Origin: Balaenoptera acutorostrata
Taxonomy: Eukaryota; Chordata; Mammalia; Artiodactyla; Balaenopteridae
Direction of reading: 5' to 3'
Assembly: GCF_949987535.1 (NCBI RefSeq)
Contig: NC_080081.1
Location: 32,838,428-32,902,427, forward strand
DNA length: 64,000 nt
Shown here: positions 34,900 to 46,654 of the stretch, piece after piece
Layout: every line of letters starts with the position of its first letter
Position numbering within the stretch: the stretch's first letter is position 1
Notes under the pieces: model-generated
Seen by the model: only the letters and a program-made list of their open reading frames with translations
What the model was told of the DNA's origin: nothing
Databases searched by the model: none
Made by a program: the position numbers and the translations under genes

Positions 34900-35279
34900 A
34901 TTTTTAAATTTAATTTTTATTTTATATTGGAGTATAGTTGATTTACAATGTTGTATTAGTTTCAGGCATACAGCAAAGTGGTTCAGTTATACATATACAT
35001 ATACCTATTCTTTTCCCATAAAGCTTATTACAGAATATTGAGTAGAGTTCCCTGTGCTATGCAGTAGGTCCTTATTAGTTATCTATTGTATATATAATAG
35101 TGTGTGTATGTCAGTCCCAAACTCCCAATTTATCCCTCCCCCCCCTCATTTCCCCTTTGGTAACCATAAGTTTGTTTTTGAAGTCTGTGAGTCTATTTCT
35201 GTTTTGTGAATAAGTTCATTTGTATCTTTATTTTTAGATTCCACATGTAAGTGATATCATATGATATTTGTCTTTCTCA
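34900..35279 (-). mobile_element. LINE-1 3' end, antisense, inserted in LINE-2
   Basis: The artiodactyl L1 3' UTR in reverse ('ttggagtatagttgatttac', 'catacagcaaagtggttcag', 'gaagtctgtgagtctatttc'). It is flanked by aattgctcttattat (34885-34899) and aattgcttttattat (35280-35294), a target-site duplication with one difference. Confidence 0.88.
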
Positions 35280-35394
35280 AATTGCTTTTATTATTATTAT
35301 GGTCCAGGAAAACAATGATGAGTACCTAAACCATGGAAGTGTCAAAGGCAATGGGAAACAGCAAATATTTGAGAGACATTTTAGAGATGACAAT

Positions 35395-35600
35395 AATAGT
35401 AATAAAAGTGAACATTTATTGAGCAGGTACTTTTGAAAGTGCATTGCATGCATTACTTTATTTAATCCTTACAATCCTTTAAGAGGCGTCAACTATTTTG
35501 AAGTCTGGTAATGGGCAAAGAAAGATTAAGTAACTTGCCCAGATCTCACAACTGGTTAAGTGGTGAAGCCAGGTAGTAAACTGAAGCAGTCTCACTTTAG
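35395..35600 (-). repeat. MIR SINE, antisense
   Basis: 'gaacatttattgagcaggta', 'actttatttaatccttacaa', 'gattaagtaacttgcccaga' and 'tctcacaactggttaagtgg' are MIR in reverse. Confidence 0.85.
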
Positions 35601-35687
35601 ATGTACTCCTAGGTGTAACTATAGAAGGAGGTGATGAATTTTATGCAGAGGTTAAGGGACAGGATGAGTCAAAAATGATCAACAGTG

Positions 35688-35970
35688 GCAGTTTTCAACG
35701 TACCTTTTGTAAACACGAGTTTTTTCAGAATGTTAATAGATGTTGTATACGAAAGGGGTCCCATATCAAATAGAATACTAAGATAAACAAGGTAAATATG
35801 TTTTCTACTGCAGGAAGTGTAAGAGCTTTTAGAAGCTTAATTTTCATTGTGAATCTCCAAGAAATTGTGATATAGTATGTACAGTTTCCCAGACTTAGTT
35901 GACCATAATTCTTTTTTAACTTAAGCTTTTTGGGGATTAGTGTTCCTGGAACACAATTTGGAAAATGCTG
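35688..35970. mobile_element. hAT-type non-autonomous DNA transposon, probable
   Basis: The 280-base segment starts 'cagttttcaacgtacctttt' and ends 'gtgttcctggaacacaattt' plus 'ggaaaatgctg'. The ends are imperfect inverted repeats (cag..ttttc against ggaaaa..ctg). This fits a Charlie-type MER element. The family name is not certain. Confidence 0.5.
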
Positions 35971-35989
35971 ATGTAGCGGTCCTACTTTG

Positions 35990-36260
35990 GGCACCAGAGC
36001 AATGGTAGGAGCAATGGTATTGTGGATAAAATGGTAAATTTGATTTGGACATCTTGAGTGTTAGGTGCCTGATGGGAAGATGCATAATAGAAGGTTATAG
36101 ATTTGGATCTTGAGAGATAGGTCAGGATTGGCGATGTAGACATGCAAATCCCTCACATGTTGGGGGCAACGAGGACTTGAACTTAGTGGCAATGGCCAAG
36201 ATCACTAAGGGGAAAAGTGAAAGAGAAGACCAAGGAATACATTTTGGGTGCTGCCTATGT
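35990..36260 (-). mobile_element. LINE-2, antisense, further segment
   Basis: 'ttgatttggacatcttgagt' with 'gttaggtgcctgatgggaag' and 'ttatagatttggatcttgag' are antisense equivalents of the L2 reverse transcriptase 3' half. By position and orientation it may be the upstream continuation of the copy at 34180, with the L1, MIR and hAT-like elements in between. Confidence 0.65.
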
Positions 36261-37080
36261 GTGATGACAGTTTGTGCAGGACTCAATTGATGTTTAGTTG
36301 CTATTTAAATTTGAACATATTTTGTTAAATTACTTTTAGTGGTTTGTTAAATTTCAGCATACCCATATGTATAATTTAAGCCATAGGTATTCTTTTAATA
36401 ACCATGTTTCTTCAGTACAACTGACCAAGAAGGAACATTGAATTTCTTAATTTATAAAAACATTAACCTGGTTGATCTCTTTCTCCTTGGGAGAGATGGT
36501 CTTTAATTTGAACAAAGTATAACTCAACTGTAAGTACAATGATGTGAACCTATGCTTAGCATTCCATATGTCATGTGTCCCCATGACTGTCTTATATAAA
36601 TTTAAGGAAGGACTATTATTTCTTAAATTTGAGTACAGTCTTGAATTTTAAACATGAGGTCTCCTATTAATTTAATCCATGGCAACAAAGATTCCCTCCA
36701 ACCAAAAAGTTCCAGGAGGATCTATTTTAGAAGCAACATCTGTGAACCATTCTAAAGGCTTGCAATAAAAAAAAAATCATATAATATCTGACCAGAAACA
36801 ACAAAAGCCAAATTGGATTCCTCCCTGGAAAATGAACTTCAAATTATGTTTTAAACCTACAGACTTTTAAGGGAAAAGGTTAAAAAAATCATATTTAATT
36901 CATTTAAAAACAAGTAGTTTCAGGCAAATACACTGTTGAATCTTTGATTTCAACATGTTGAGAATGTGTTTTCAGTGTCAAGGCCAATGTTAACCTAAAA
37001 AGAGATAGAATTAAGGAGAAAGAAGTTTAGCTAGATTTTTTTCACTCCTCTGACCCCCTCCCCAGTTCATCTCATACACT
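36261..37080. other. Unassigned AT-rich sequence
   Basis: Nothing recognised. Confidence 0.4.
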
Positions 37081-37089
37081 GTTTTGCTA

Positions 37090-37440
37090 AATGAACATAG
37101 GTCTTGGTCCTGCAGTTTCTCTGCTTGAAAAATCTCAATGGTTTTCCATCACACAGACAGTGAAGTCCAAATCCCTAGACAGACATCCAGGTTCTGGAGG
37201 CCCAGGCCTTTGTGTGGCTTCCTGGTCTGATCTCTTACAGCTCTACCTCTTACCTGGAAGATTCCAGCCAATTGTACTGCTTGTTTACTACATACAAACA
37301 CTGCACTCCTCCTTTTGCTCCTTTAAGTATGTTGTTTTCCTTTCTTAGATTACTTCTTCATCTCACCATCTCCAACTAAAGGTAAATCTCTTCTTCTCTT
37401 GTTTCCTACGTTATTTCATGTAGACTTCTAGCACACAACC
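37090..37440 (+). mobile_element. LINE-2 3' region, sense
   Basis: 'aaaatctcaatggttttcca', 'cacagacagtgaagtccaaa' and 'ccaggcctttgtgtggcttc' match the end of the L2 coding region ('tggcttcccatcgc...taaaatccaaa'). 'cttgtttactacatacaaac' comes later. Confidence 0.8.
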
Positions 37441-37514
37441 ACTTTCCAACTTATATTATCGCTAATAGGAAGTCCAAGTGAGATGATCCATGTGACCTTG
37501 GGGATCCGCCAGAC

Positions 37515-37665
37515 GCTGGTTTCAACACATCTGTTTGTCTTATTAGCTAAATGGCCTTTGGCAAGTCTCTGAACCTGGCTGATCCTCAATTTCCTTATCT
37601 GTAAAATGGAGATAAAATGTTATGTGTAAGTTTCTTCAGAACTCTGCCTGGCACACAGACGTTAA
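37515..37665 (+). repeat. MIR SINE, sense
   Basis: 'tagctaaatggcctttggca', 'ctgatcctcaatttccttat' and 'ctgtaaaatggagataaaat' are clear MIR core sequence. The end is 'aactctgcctggcaca'. Confidence 0.85.
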
Positions 37666-37774
37666 AACACATTCATTCCATTTAAATAGTTCTTCATTCT
37701 ATTTTTACTTTCTGAGTGCATACATATCAGCTCCATTTAAAGACTAGAGAATCAGTGAAAAATTACTTATTTCA

Positions 37775-37980
37775 TTAGGTTGTTAAAGAATAAAAGAGAT
37801 AATGTATTAAAATGCATAGTATATTTCCCGACACAGAATAACCATAATAAATGGCAGCTCTACGATCACTATTATTGTTTAGGTGTATAAACTTCAGTAA
37901 GTAGGGGCTTGTGTGCAATTCATCCTTGAATGTCTGTCAGTGCTTAGGAAATAGTTGATGCTCAACTATTATTCCTGGAA
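37775..37980 (+). repeat. MIR 3' half followed by a LINE-2 3' end
   Basis: Bases 37775-37885 ('aggttgttaaagaataaaag', 'acagaataaccataataaat') resemble the MIR 3' half. Bases 37890-37975 ('gtgcttaggaaatagttgat', 'gctcaactatt') resemble the sense L2 tail. Both are diverged. Confidence 0.5.
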
Positions 37981-38196
37981 TGTATACTTCTGTATTGTTA
38001 GGATCAAGTCTGTGAAGTAAGAAATCATGATTTGAGCAAACCCCAAGATAGGTCCCCTTGGTAGGTTCTATTTTTAAAAGAACTGGTGAATAGGCATTTG
38101 ATTCAATTTGGTACCCACTTCAACACCCAAAAACATAAAGAGCAGAACTCAGGAGAAAAAATAAATTTTTGATTTCCTTTTTAAAAAATTTGTGAT

Positions 38197-38375
38197 AACC
38201 AACAAGGACCTACTGTATAGCACAGGGAACTATACTCAATATTTTGTAATAACCTACAAGGGAAAAGAATATGAAAAAAATTGTTATATATGTATGTATA
38301 ACTGAATAACTTTGCTGCTTACCTGAAACTAACACAGCACTGAAAATCAACTATACTTCAATAAAAAATAAAAAT
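38197..38375 (+). mobile_element. LINE-1 3' UTR, sense
   Basis: 'aaggacctactgtatagcac', 'agggaactatactcaatatt', 'tttgctgcttacctgaaact' and 'caactatacttcaataaaaa'. It is flanked by aaatttgtgat (38186-38196) and aaattgtgat (38376-38385), a short imperfect target-site duplication. Confidence 0.88.
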
Positions 38376-38392
38376 AAATTGTGATTTAAAAA

Positions 38393-38590
38393 AAGCACAC
38401 ATAACATAAAATTTACCGTCTTAACCATTTAAAAAGTCGACAGTGCAGTAGTGCTAAGTATATTCATTATCGTTGTGAAGCGTATCTCCAGAACTTTTTC
38501 TTCTGACAAATCTGAAACTCTATACCTGGTAAACAACTCTCCTTTTCCCCTTCCCCCTAATCCCTGATAATCACCATTCTACTTTATGTT
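38393..38590 (-). mobile_element. Old LINE-1 3' UTR fragment, antisense
   Basis: 'acataacataaaatttaccg', 'tcttaaccatttaaaaagtc', 'tctccagaactttttcttc' and 'aatcaccattctactttatg' are the classic antisense L1M 3' UTR. The young L1 next to it landed at its edge. Confidence 0.8.
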
Positions 38591-40100
38591 TCTAAGGAGA
38601 AAACATTTTTTTAAGGAAAGAAAAGAGAATTCTATCACGAGTACCTCGCCCATTGATTATCAGAGGAGGTGGAAAAATAAGGAAAATAATAAAACAGAGA
38701 GATGTCCCTAGCACAGCAAACCTGTCACATGCTAAGTTAATGAGACTGAAACTTGGAGCAGGTTGGTTCTTGGCTGGGAAGCCAGGGAGGAAGGGCAAGT
38801 CCTGTCTGGGAAGCAAGAGGTGGAGTAGTCCGGCAAGGCCAGAATCACTTTTCTGAAAGTTAGAACAGAGACAGGCCAAGAGCTGATTTAGGGCAGGTAC
38901 CAGAACTACAATCTGAGGGCAAACATGAGACACCAACAAGAAGACAGAGAGGAAATGAGAGAAGGGAAAAGCAAAATACTTAATTCCTATGGGTGAGTCT
39001 GACTGTGTTGGTCATCATTCAAAGGGCCAAACATGGGCCTCTTGGACAATGTTGAGCGGGGTTTCATAACACCAGCCCCAGCTTGATGAAGGAGGGGTCA
39101 CTTCCCACCTCTCTACCCTGACTAATTACTGTTTTTAAGAACTGAGGCTCATAAATATTTTACCCAATTTCACTGGTATAAATATATTTTTTGGAGAAGT
39201 GGGAGAGAAGTGTTGAAAAAAAAAGAACCAACCAGGATTTGTCTGGGTCCCACCCACTTTCAAATAGGCCTGCTGGGGAATGATAGTGCTTAAGGAAAAA
39301 AGAAAAACAACCCAAAACATCTAAACTAAAAATCATGAGTCCTAGATATTTTTCTAGTTCCACCTAGTCTTTTTATATATGACCTTTGGCTGGTCCAATC
39401 TACTAGCCTTTGGCTCCCCTTAGGATCAATTTCCTTGGAATTTTCAAGGACTTTGAATGTCATGTTAAGTCACTGAATGAAACCAGATATTTTCTTGCCC
39501 TTGCCTGGTGACTACTTTAGTGTTTTGATTCTCAAAATTGTTCTGTGATCATATTAAATGTTAACACTCCATGGTTCACATATCTGAAAATCGAGGTTAA
39601 CCCCAAAGAACAATACAAAATGAACTTTAATCATTTTAATAAATGATTTAGCTGCTGTAAAATCAATTCCTTGACCATAAAATACTGAAGGACAAACTTC
39701 CTTCTTTGTTCATGCCTATCTTCCTCAGAATTCCATGGTAGACCATGTGGGCCTAGAGGACAGTAGAAGTCTGGAGGTGATGACTGGCTGAGAAGACAGA
39801 TGGAATATTCCCATTCTTTCTGCAGTGAATGGGCTATGCCAACACAATGGTGAATAGATACATGCAGTCCTTTTGTTCTTGGACCTTGCACTCGGATGTG
39901 GGATAAGGGAGCTTGTATTCTAATGTGAAATAAGTATTAAACTAGTAATCCAGAAAAGAAACAAAATGGTGACCACATGAGAAGCTCTAGGAGGTAATAA
40001 ATAGCAATGGTGATATACAATAAGGACAGAGATCTTAGAGAAGTGTCTTGAACCTCTTCTTCCTCCGTCTTTGCCTAGAGTCCTCACTTCCTTGTCCCCT
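38591..40100. other. Unassigned sequence
   Basis: About 1.5 kb with no recognised repeat. Opposed frames at 38592-38939 (-) and 38653-38856 (+) cover the same bases and lack domains. Confidence 0.4.
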
Positions 40101-40104
40101 ATGC

Positions 40105-40605
40105 TTTAATTTTCTATTGCTGATGTAACAAATTACAACAAGTTTATTGACTTAACACAAGTTGATTACTTTACAGTTTTGTAAGACAGAATTCCAACAC
40201 GGGTCTCACTGAAGTAAAAGCAAGTTTTCAGAATAGCTACATCCCTTCCAGGTGTTCTAGGAGAGAATCCATTTCTTTGCCTTTTCCAGGTTCTAAAGGG
40301 CCCAGATATTCCTTAGCTCGTGGCCCCCTTCATCCTCCTTCAAGGCCAACAATGTAGCATCTCTCTGACCCTGCTTCCATTGTCACAAGTCTTTCTCTTA
40401 TCACAGCTGTGAAAGGCTCTCCATTTTTTTAAGGACTCATGTGATTAGATGGGGCCCACCTGCATAATCCAGAACGATTTCTCCATCTCAAGATCTTTAA
40501 CTTAAGCACATCTGCAATATCACTTTTGCCTTGTAAGTTTACATATTCACAGGTTCTGAGGATTAGGACAATCTTTGGGAGTTATTATTCTGTCTCCTGC
40601 ACCAA
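40105..40605 (-). mobile_element. MLT1 LTR (ERVL-MaLR), antisense, near full-length
   Basis: 'ttttctattgctgatgtaac', 'cgggtctcactgaagtaaaa', 'ggagagaatccatttctttg', 'gggcccacctgcataatcca', 'ccatctcaagatctttaact' and 'gttattattctgtctcctgc' run in the expected reverse order. Solo LTR. Confidence 0.88.
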
Positions 40606-41295
40606 GGTATCTAGAGCTCTCAGGTTCCTTATAGGAGATAAAGTCTGTCTTTCCAGCAAAACTCTCATTCCCTCAGCTGTTGGCTAAGGGAATTATGGAG
40701 AAAGTAGTGAAATAAATTCACACTAAGGTTGTAATAGCTGGCAGTCTATAGTTTCTTGTGGCACTGGATTATAAACCTTTTAAAAAAATTCTAGCAGATC
40801 GAATATCTGGCTGTAGAAGAAGATATATATATAGATAGATAGATACTTTTTGATTTCAGCTAGATTGTTCTCTTTGAAGTAGACCTATCTACTCCAAAGA
40901 CACAGAAGGGAGGGAACATCTTCATAGACTTTTCTCTGCTGCAGGGAATGGGCAGGAATTACTCTGCTTTCTCTTCCTTTCTCTTCTCAATCAATTTTGT
41001 TTGGAGCTGAGAGCCAACCAAAGTTGGTAGGAGCCTGGTTTTAGCATCCAAATGACTGGAGCTAACTCCCTCATGAGAGGAAGAGTTTAAAATAAGGAAA
41101 TCATGCATGAAATGGAAATACCTGTTTTACCAATACCCAGTGTTGAGTTCATCAACTTTACAGACCCTCTGATTCTTGATAATTTGTCCTGTAGAAGCAG
41201 GGATAGCTCACTATCCCTGTCAAGAGGCTGAGGGCAAATTTCTAGTATATCACACACCTTTTCTTCAATTTCAGTTTCCTTACTACTTTTCCCCC
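40606..41295. other. Unassigned sequence with a small (TA/TAGA)n tract
   Basis: The only structure seen is a short TATA/GATA tract at about 40821-40845. Confidence 0.4.
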
Positions 41296-41299
41296 CACA

Positions 41300-41392
41300 T
41301 CAGGAATCATCTACAGCCCATCTCAACACCTAACTCAGTGTTTGGTCCATAGTACATGCACAATTAATGTTGGTTGAATAAATGAATGATTT
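41300..41392 (+). mobile_element. LINE-2 3' tail, sense
   Basis: 'cacctaactcagtgtttggt', 'ccatagtacatgcacaatta' and 'ttggttgaataaatgaatga' are the last L2 bases including the short tandem tail. Confidence 0.75.
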
Positions 41393-41424
41393 CTTGTCTA
41401 GGTCACTAAGCTGTGATTACTGTG

Positions 41425-41660
41425 TGGCAACAGGTACCATTTATTGAGCACCTACTCACTCTACCAGGTCAGCTTTCACATATTTTCTAGGTCTCCACAT
41501 ATTTTATGCCTTTCATCTTCCCAAAAATCTATGAGGTGGTCTTATTGTCTCTAAAAAAGTCAGGGACTTTAAAAATTTTGCCCAGGATTACACAGCTAGC
41601 TTATAAGTAAAGGAGCCAGGACTCAAAGTAAGGTCTGTCTGACCCCCTAAGCCCATTGTT
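41425..41660 (-). repeat. MIR SINE, antisense
   Basis: 'accatttattgagcacctac', 'atctatgaggtggtcttatt', 'attttgcccaggattacaca' and 'gctagcttataagtaaagga' are MIR in reverse. Confidence 0.85.
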
Positions 41661-42940
41661 CTTTAGGACTTTATACTGCTGTCCTCTTCCCCACCATCCT
41701 GGTCCTGTGATCCAACCAGGATCAGCCTAGCTAGCAAATCTCCAGTCTCAGCTTCATAATAGTGGGGCGGGGAGGAGAGAGCTAAGTGCCAGAAGTGGTC
41801 CTGGGCATAATTGTGAGCAAGACTGGTTTTGGAGTCCACCAACCCTCTCACACTATCTTTGCTTAATAGTTTTAATAGTACTATAACAATTGTGTGTAGT
41901 ATTCATTATGGGGCAGATCAATATTTTTGGCAGTTTTGTTTACTCTCTTTATGGATACCTGGCCTTTTCATTTTTGCTCATATGTAAGATTGTCTCCTCA
42001 AAGCACACAAATTTTAGTAAAACCTTTAGAGGGGAAACAAAGGCCAAGTTTTATAACTGGGTCCTGCTTGGACTGGCCTTTTAGATGCCCTACACTATCA
42101 CTCACTACAGCTCTCCCACCCTCCGCTATATAAAATTTAGAATGTTTTTAAAAATCCATAAACTGTAAGAAAAAAGACCAGAAAAGAAAAAAATTCTGAT
42201 TCTTGGGGTGTCTATTTTGAAATTCTTTTTGAAATATTATTTTAAAAAATAGTTCTTCTGAGTAATTAGATGTATTCTCAGAGCAGCAATAAAATGAAAT
42301 TCTCGTGTCTCAGGAAAAAATAATTAATTAATTAATTTAAAAAATAGTTCTGCTTTGCTGGTGCTCCCAGCACATGATAATAGTGACTACCAGGCAATCC
42401 CACCCTGGGCTTTGCTGTTTTTTGTTATTTGTTTTTGTTTGTCTTTTGTTATCCAGAGGAAAACTGAGAGAAAGCTGGGGGTCAAGTGCTCTAGGCAAAT
42501 CCAGAGATTTCTTGAGATTGCTTGGGGTTGCTTCAATATCTTTTTCCTGTTCATACCATGTGTTCATGTTCTTTCTTTGCTCAGAAAAGCTAAGTTTGTA
42601 TGTCACAGTAGATCATTTTCCTTTATGTCTTTAGTATTTTTTTTAAGCTAAGGGGAAAACTGTCCCTAGTGAGGATCTATGTGAATTTTTCTTCCTTGGA
42701 TTTTCCGTCAGTAGATTTGTAAAAATCCCTTTTCCATAGAGTCTTTTGATGAATAGACTGTTGTAAAAAACTACCAAGTGACTTACGATTGTAAATGACT
42801 ATTCAAACGCCAAGAAATAATTCAGTCATGCTCATCTTTTACGTGCAAATTTTGTTATTTGTTGCAGGAGTGGAAATCCATAGTCATATGAGACCATTTC
42901 AGTTATGTATTTAGGGATCCCAGGAGGATGCCTTGGATAG
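41661..42940. other. Unassigned sequence
   Basis: No repeat or exon recognised except a TTAA-rich tract at about 42322-42342. Frames at 42355-42651 occur in three phases and both strands and are chance-like. Confidence 0.4.
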
Positions 42941-42944
42941 AAAC

Positions 42945-43030
42945 CAATATTTGTTTCAACAGCAGTTTCTGAGATTCTCTTAGATACCAAGAACTGTTAG
43001 GTACTGAGGATACAAAATGAAATGATTCTC
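42945..43030 (-). mobile_element. LINE-2 fragment, antisense
   Basis: 'accaagaactgttaggtact' plus 'gaggatacaaaatgaaatga' corresponds to the L2 'ggcactgttctaggtgctggggatac' region in reverse. Confidence 0.65.
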
Positions 43031-43164
43031 CAAATCAATCAGCCAGGATATCGTTTCCCTCCAAAATACAGGCTAATTATTGACCTTTAATTTCTTGAAA
43101 CGCGTATAAATAATTACAACTTTCATAAGCACACATGAGAATCCAGTTATTTGTGTAATTGCCT

Positions 43165-43442
43165 TGTTTTTTTTTTGAATTTTATTTACTTATTTTTATG
43201 CAGCAGGTTCTTGTTAGTTATCTATTTTATACACATCAGTGTATACATGTCAATCCCAATCTCCCAATTCATCAGACCCCCCGCCACGCTTTCCCCCTTT
43301 GGTGTCCATACGTTTATTCTCTACATCTGTGTCGCTATTTCTGCCTTGCAAACCGGTTCATCTGTACCCTTTTTCTAGATCCCACATATATGCTTTGATA
43401 TACGGTGTTTGTTTTTCTCTTTCTGACTTACTTCACTCTGTT
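43165..43442 (-). mobile_element. Young LINE-1 3' end, antisense
   Basis: After a T run come 'ttatgcagcaggttcttgtt', 'agttatctattttatacaca', 'tcaatcccaatctcccaatt', 'tggtgtccatacgtttattc', 'tgcaaaccggttcatctgta' and 'gacttacttcactctgt'. Retained CpGs and low divergence suggest a young element. Several overlapping open frames over it are only L1 antisense. Confidence 0.92.
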
Positions 43443-44555
43443 TGAACCCTTTAGGTATAGAGTTCTGGTGAGAGTTTCTGTATTCCTATCTAAGCCAGTA
43501 TTAACTATAAAATAATCAAAAACATAGCTATAAAAACTACATTGGGCTAATTCATGGTAATCTCTGGGGTGTTATCTGAAACATTATCTCCTACACAAAA
43601 AAGAAAATAAAGATCTGTTTGCCAAGAGAGGAGGAAGCTTGGATGTTCGTGGAGCACAGACCCCCATCTGGATGATGTTGTTGTTCTATTACACGCATCT
43701 GCTGGGCTTCCTGTTAGGATGGTGGCCTACATATTGTCATGAAATAAGTAGAAAGGTTTTAGAAGAGTGTATGCTAGAAGATCTCAAGAATAAGGTTGAG
43801 GAAGAAGAGAGCCTAGGGAAATTGGTGGAGACACAGGTACATACCCAGAAACTGGAGAATATGGTAGGGAGAGGTAGTAGAGGTTAGAAAATGGGGATGA
43901 GAAGTAAGGGAAAAAAAGATAGAGAATAATGAGACAGAGTGAAAATGCCAGGAAAGATTTATACACATGAGAATGAGAGGAGAAAAAGGACTGTAGATAG
44001 AGGGAAAAAAGAGAAAGGAAAGACGTTTAACAGTAGAAGACAGAAGCTTCGAGAGAGAGAGTGAAATGCTCACTACATTCTCCCCCACTGTTCGATTCTG
44101 GGATTAGATGTCTGTTGCTGCCACAGCCCACGGATAGCACTAGTCATGGGCCTGTTGATAAAGGGACAGTCTCAATCCTGAACAAGAGGACTGTCTCTCA
44201 GCCATGTCTGTGAGCCAAGCAGAAAGGCTAGGTTCCACCAGCTGTCCGGGAAGCCCTACTGCCATCTTAGCCTTGACCTATGGCTTCATTTGGGAAGCAT
44301 AAGGAATGGGACAGGGTTCTCTAGGCTAGTGGGGTTGAGGCTAAGGTGGACCATGCCTAGCTAGAAGCTCCTGTGCTCCTCATCAGGTATAAAGCCAGCC
44401 CCATGCAAAGGAGTGGATAATCTTCACCTTCTGTGACTACTCTTTCTTTCAGAGCAGGAGTAGAGAGAGTGCTTGGCAGATCCAAGCAGGAGAGTGAACA
44501 GAAGCAAAGGGAACTTTATAATTTAATTGGCCACCAAGACACTTCCCTGACTAAT
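43443..44555. other. Unassigned sequence, partly purine-rich
   Basis: Bases 43760-44060 are strikingly purine-rich on the plus strand (GA-type), which produces open frames on both strands. No domain is visible in any of them. Confidence 0.4.
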
Positions 44556-44981
44556 AAAAATCTCCCACTGAAAATTTTGCCTGAAGAGTGTTGCATGTTA
44601 TCTTATCTTATCCTTAGTTTGCTAAGAGTATTCATCAGATCAGAAGTTGCTAAATGTTATCCATTTTTTTCTACATGTATTAAGATAATCATATATTTTT
44701 ATTCTTTTAATCTGTGAATGTAGTGAAATGTATTTAAATAAGTGTATTGCTAGATTTTGGCTTACTCTATTTAAAAGAAAGTTTACACTTATGAGGACAG
44801 AGGAGACAAACGTATAATTTTTTTCTAATGTTACCTTTTTCTGATTAAAGGACCAAGTTTTACATGAGACCATACAAAGTATCGGGAGCTTTTGCTCTTA
44901 TAGTGTTCCCTGGATGTGATATGGATGATCTGATTCATGAATGTTTGGTGTAACTCATAAAATGGTCAGGAGAGTCCTTGC

Positions 44982-44982
44982 T

Positions 44983-45025
<43 letters not shown>
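44982..45025 (+). repeat. (TG)n microsatellite
   Basis: About 19 TG units after an imperfect start, inside the old L1. Confidence 0.97.
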
Positions 45026-45493
45026 GAGGTGCATACTATTCAAGTGTATTACTTATTCTTAAGTGAGTCTTGATAAGCTATGTTTTTTTTCCAGGAAATT
45101 GTCCATTCCTTCAAATATGTAGATTTATCAACACAAAATTATTGATAGTATTTTCTTATTATTTTCTACCAAGTTTGCATTTGCAGATATACTTCACTTT
45201 TTTTGTTTACTTCCAATATTGTTTGTTATTTCTTTTCTCCTTTTTATTCTTGAGATGTCTCACCAAATATTTGTCTACTTTATTAACATTTCAGAGAATA
45301 AGCTATCGATTTGGTTGTTTTTCTCTAAGGCATTAAAGTAATTTCTGCTCTTTTTGTTTCTTCTCTTCCTTTTTGTCCTTTGGGTTTTACCCAGTTGTAT
45401 TTTTTTCTAACTTCTTGAGTTGACCATTTGACTCATTAATTTTCATTCTATATATATTTAAAATTAAAATTTTCTTTCATTATTTCTTTAGTT

Positions 45494-45509
45494 TCTTCCC
45501 ACAAATTTT
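45494..45509. repeat. Target-site duplication, left copy
   Basis: tcttcccacaaatttt, repeated exactly at 45813-45828. Confidence 0.9.
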
Positions 45510-45812
45510 TTTTTTTTAATTTTTACACTTTATTTATTTATTTATTTTTTGGCTGTGTTGGGTCTTCGTTTCTGTGCGAGGGCTTTCTCTAGTTGCGGCG
45601 AGCGGGGGCCACTCTTCATCGCGGTGCGCAGGCCTCTCACTATCGCGGCCTCTCTTGTTGCGGAGCACAGGCTCCAAACGCGCAGGCTCAGTACTTGTGG
45701 CTCACGGGCCTAGTTGCTCCACGGCACGTGGGATCTTCCCAGACCAGGGCTCGAACCCATGTCCCCTGCATTGGCAGGCAGGTTCTCAACCACTGCGCCA
45801 CCAGGGAAGCCC
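45510..45812 (-). mobile_element. CHR-type tRNA SINE (short form), antisense
   Basis: It is the same subfamily as the 8.0 and 58.9 kb copies: the head on the minus strand is 'gggcttccctggtggcgcag', the B-box-like region has one CpG lost, and the body is 'agttgcggcgagcgggggcc' as read on the plus strand. The tail is (AAAT)n, then the short non-repeated 'gtgtaaaaatt', then about 12 A. The exact 16-base target-site duplication and rich CpG content show a fairly recent insertion into the old L1. Confidence 0.93.
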
Positions 45813-45828
45813 TCTTCCCACAAATTTT
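45813..45828. repeat. Target-site duplication, right copy
   Basis: Identical to 45494-45509. Confidence 0.9.
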
Positions 45829-46000
45829 GATATGTAATTTTTTTATATTTCTGTTCTAAGTATTTTCTCATTTACATTATGATTACTTATATTTATTTAT
45901 GTTATATGTATTAATTTCCAAATGTATGAGATGTTTTTCAGATTATATTTATTAACGATTTATGATTAAATTGTGTTGTAATTGTATTTCTGGGTGAGAG

Positions 46001-46650
46001 AAAACATAGTCACCCAGAGCATGTCATGATTTCCACTTTGGATGAGGCTGAAATGCTGGCTGTGGTTTCTGTTTGGTTTTAGTTCAATCACTATACATTT
46101 CTGAAAAGAAAGAGGTGAACCCTGTATTCTTCTCAGGGAATTGTCGAAGAATTGAGGATGTTAAGGTGACATGGTAAAACCTCTATAGAAAAATCACTCC
46201 TTTGGGTTACCTCCCTCTTTTCACTTCTCATGCTAATCAGGATCAGCCACTAACCTGGTTACAATTTTTTAAACATTCATCTTTCCACTCTAAATTCAGG
46301 GTAGTAAAAGCTAGATGAAAAGCTGATTTTCCGTTTTAAGCAAGCAAAAGAAATTCCCTTCAGGCTGTACATTACACTGTCAGTGTTTGTGAAAGGGTGT
46401 TATTCACAGGGTCAGTTGGTGAGAAAAAAAAGTGCCCTCAAATTTTCAGCAACTACTTAAAAATGGACATAACTTGATTTGTAGGCCATGAGGGCTGAAG
46501 GCTCTAAAGAAGGACCATTTAGTTTGGAAAAAAACAAAAACCTATTTATATTTTCCTTCCTCACAAAGGAAACATTCTATAGTCACCTAGCTGGGCAGGA
46601 ATTTGCAAGAAAATTGGCAAAGTTTTTGTTTTGTTTTGTTTTAGTGCTGG
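46001..46650. other. Unassigned sequence
   Basis: No repeat recognised except a (GTTTT)n tract at 46625-46642. Confidence 0.4.
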
Positions 46651-46654
46651 AAGG

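Larger units (their letters stand above)
44560..46000 (-). mobile_element. Old LINE-1 ORF2 part, antisense, interrupted
   Basis: 'tcttatccttagtttgctaa' plus 'gagtattcatcaga' and 'ctgtgaatgtagtgaaatgt' match antisense ORF2. Later come 'ttccaggaaattgtccattc', 'gtctactttattaacatttc' and 'gtaatttctgctctttttg'. A (TG)n tract and a SINE (45510-45812) interrupt it. Very diverged, with no usable frame. Confidence 0.65.
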
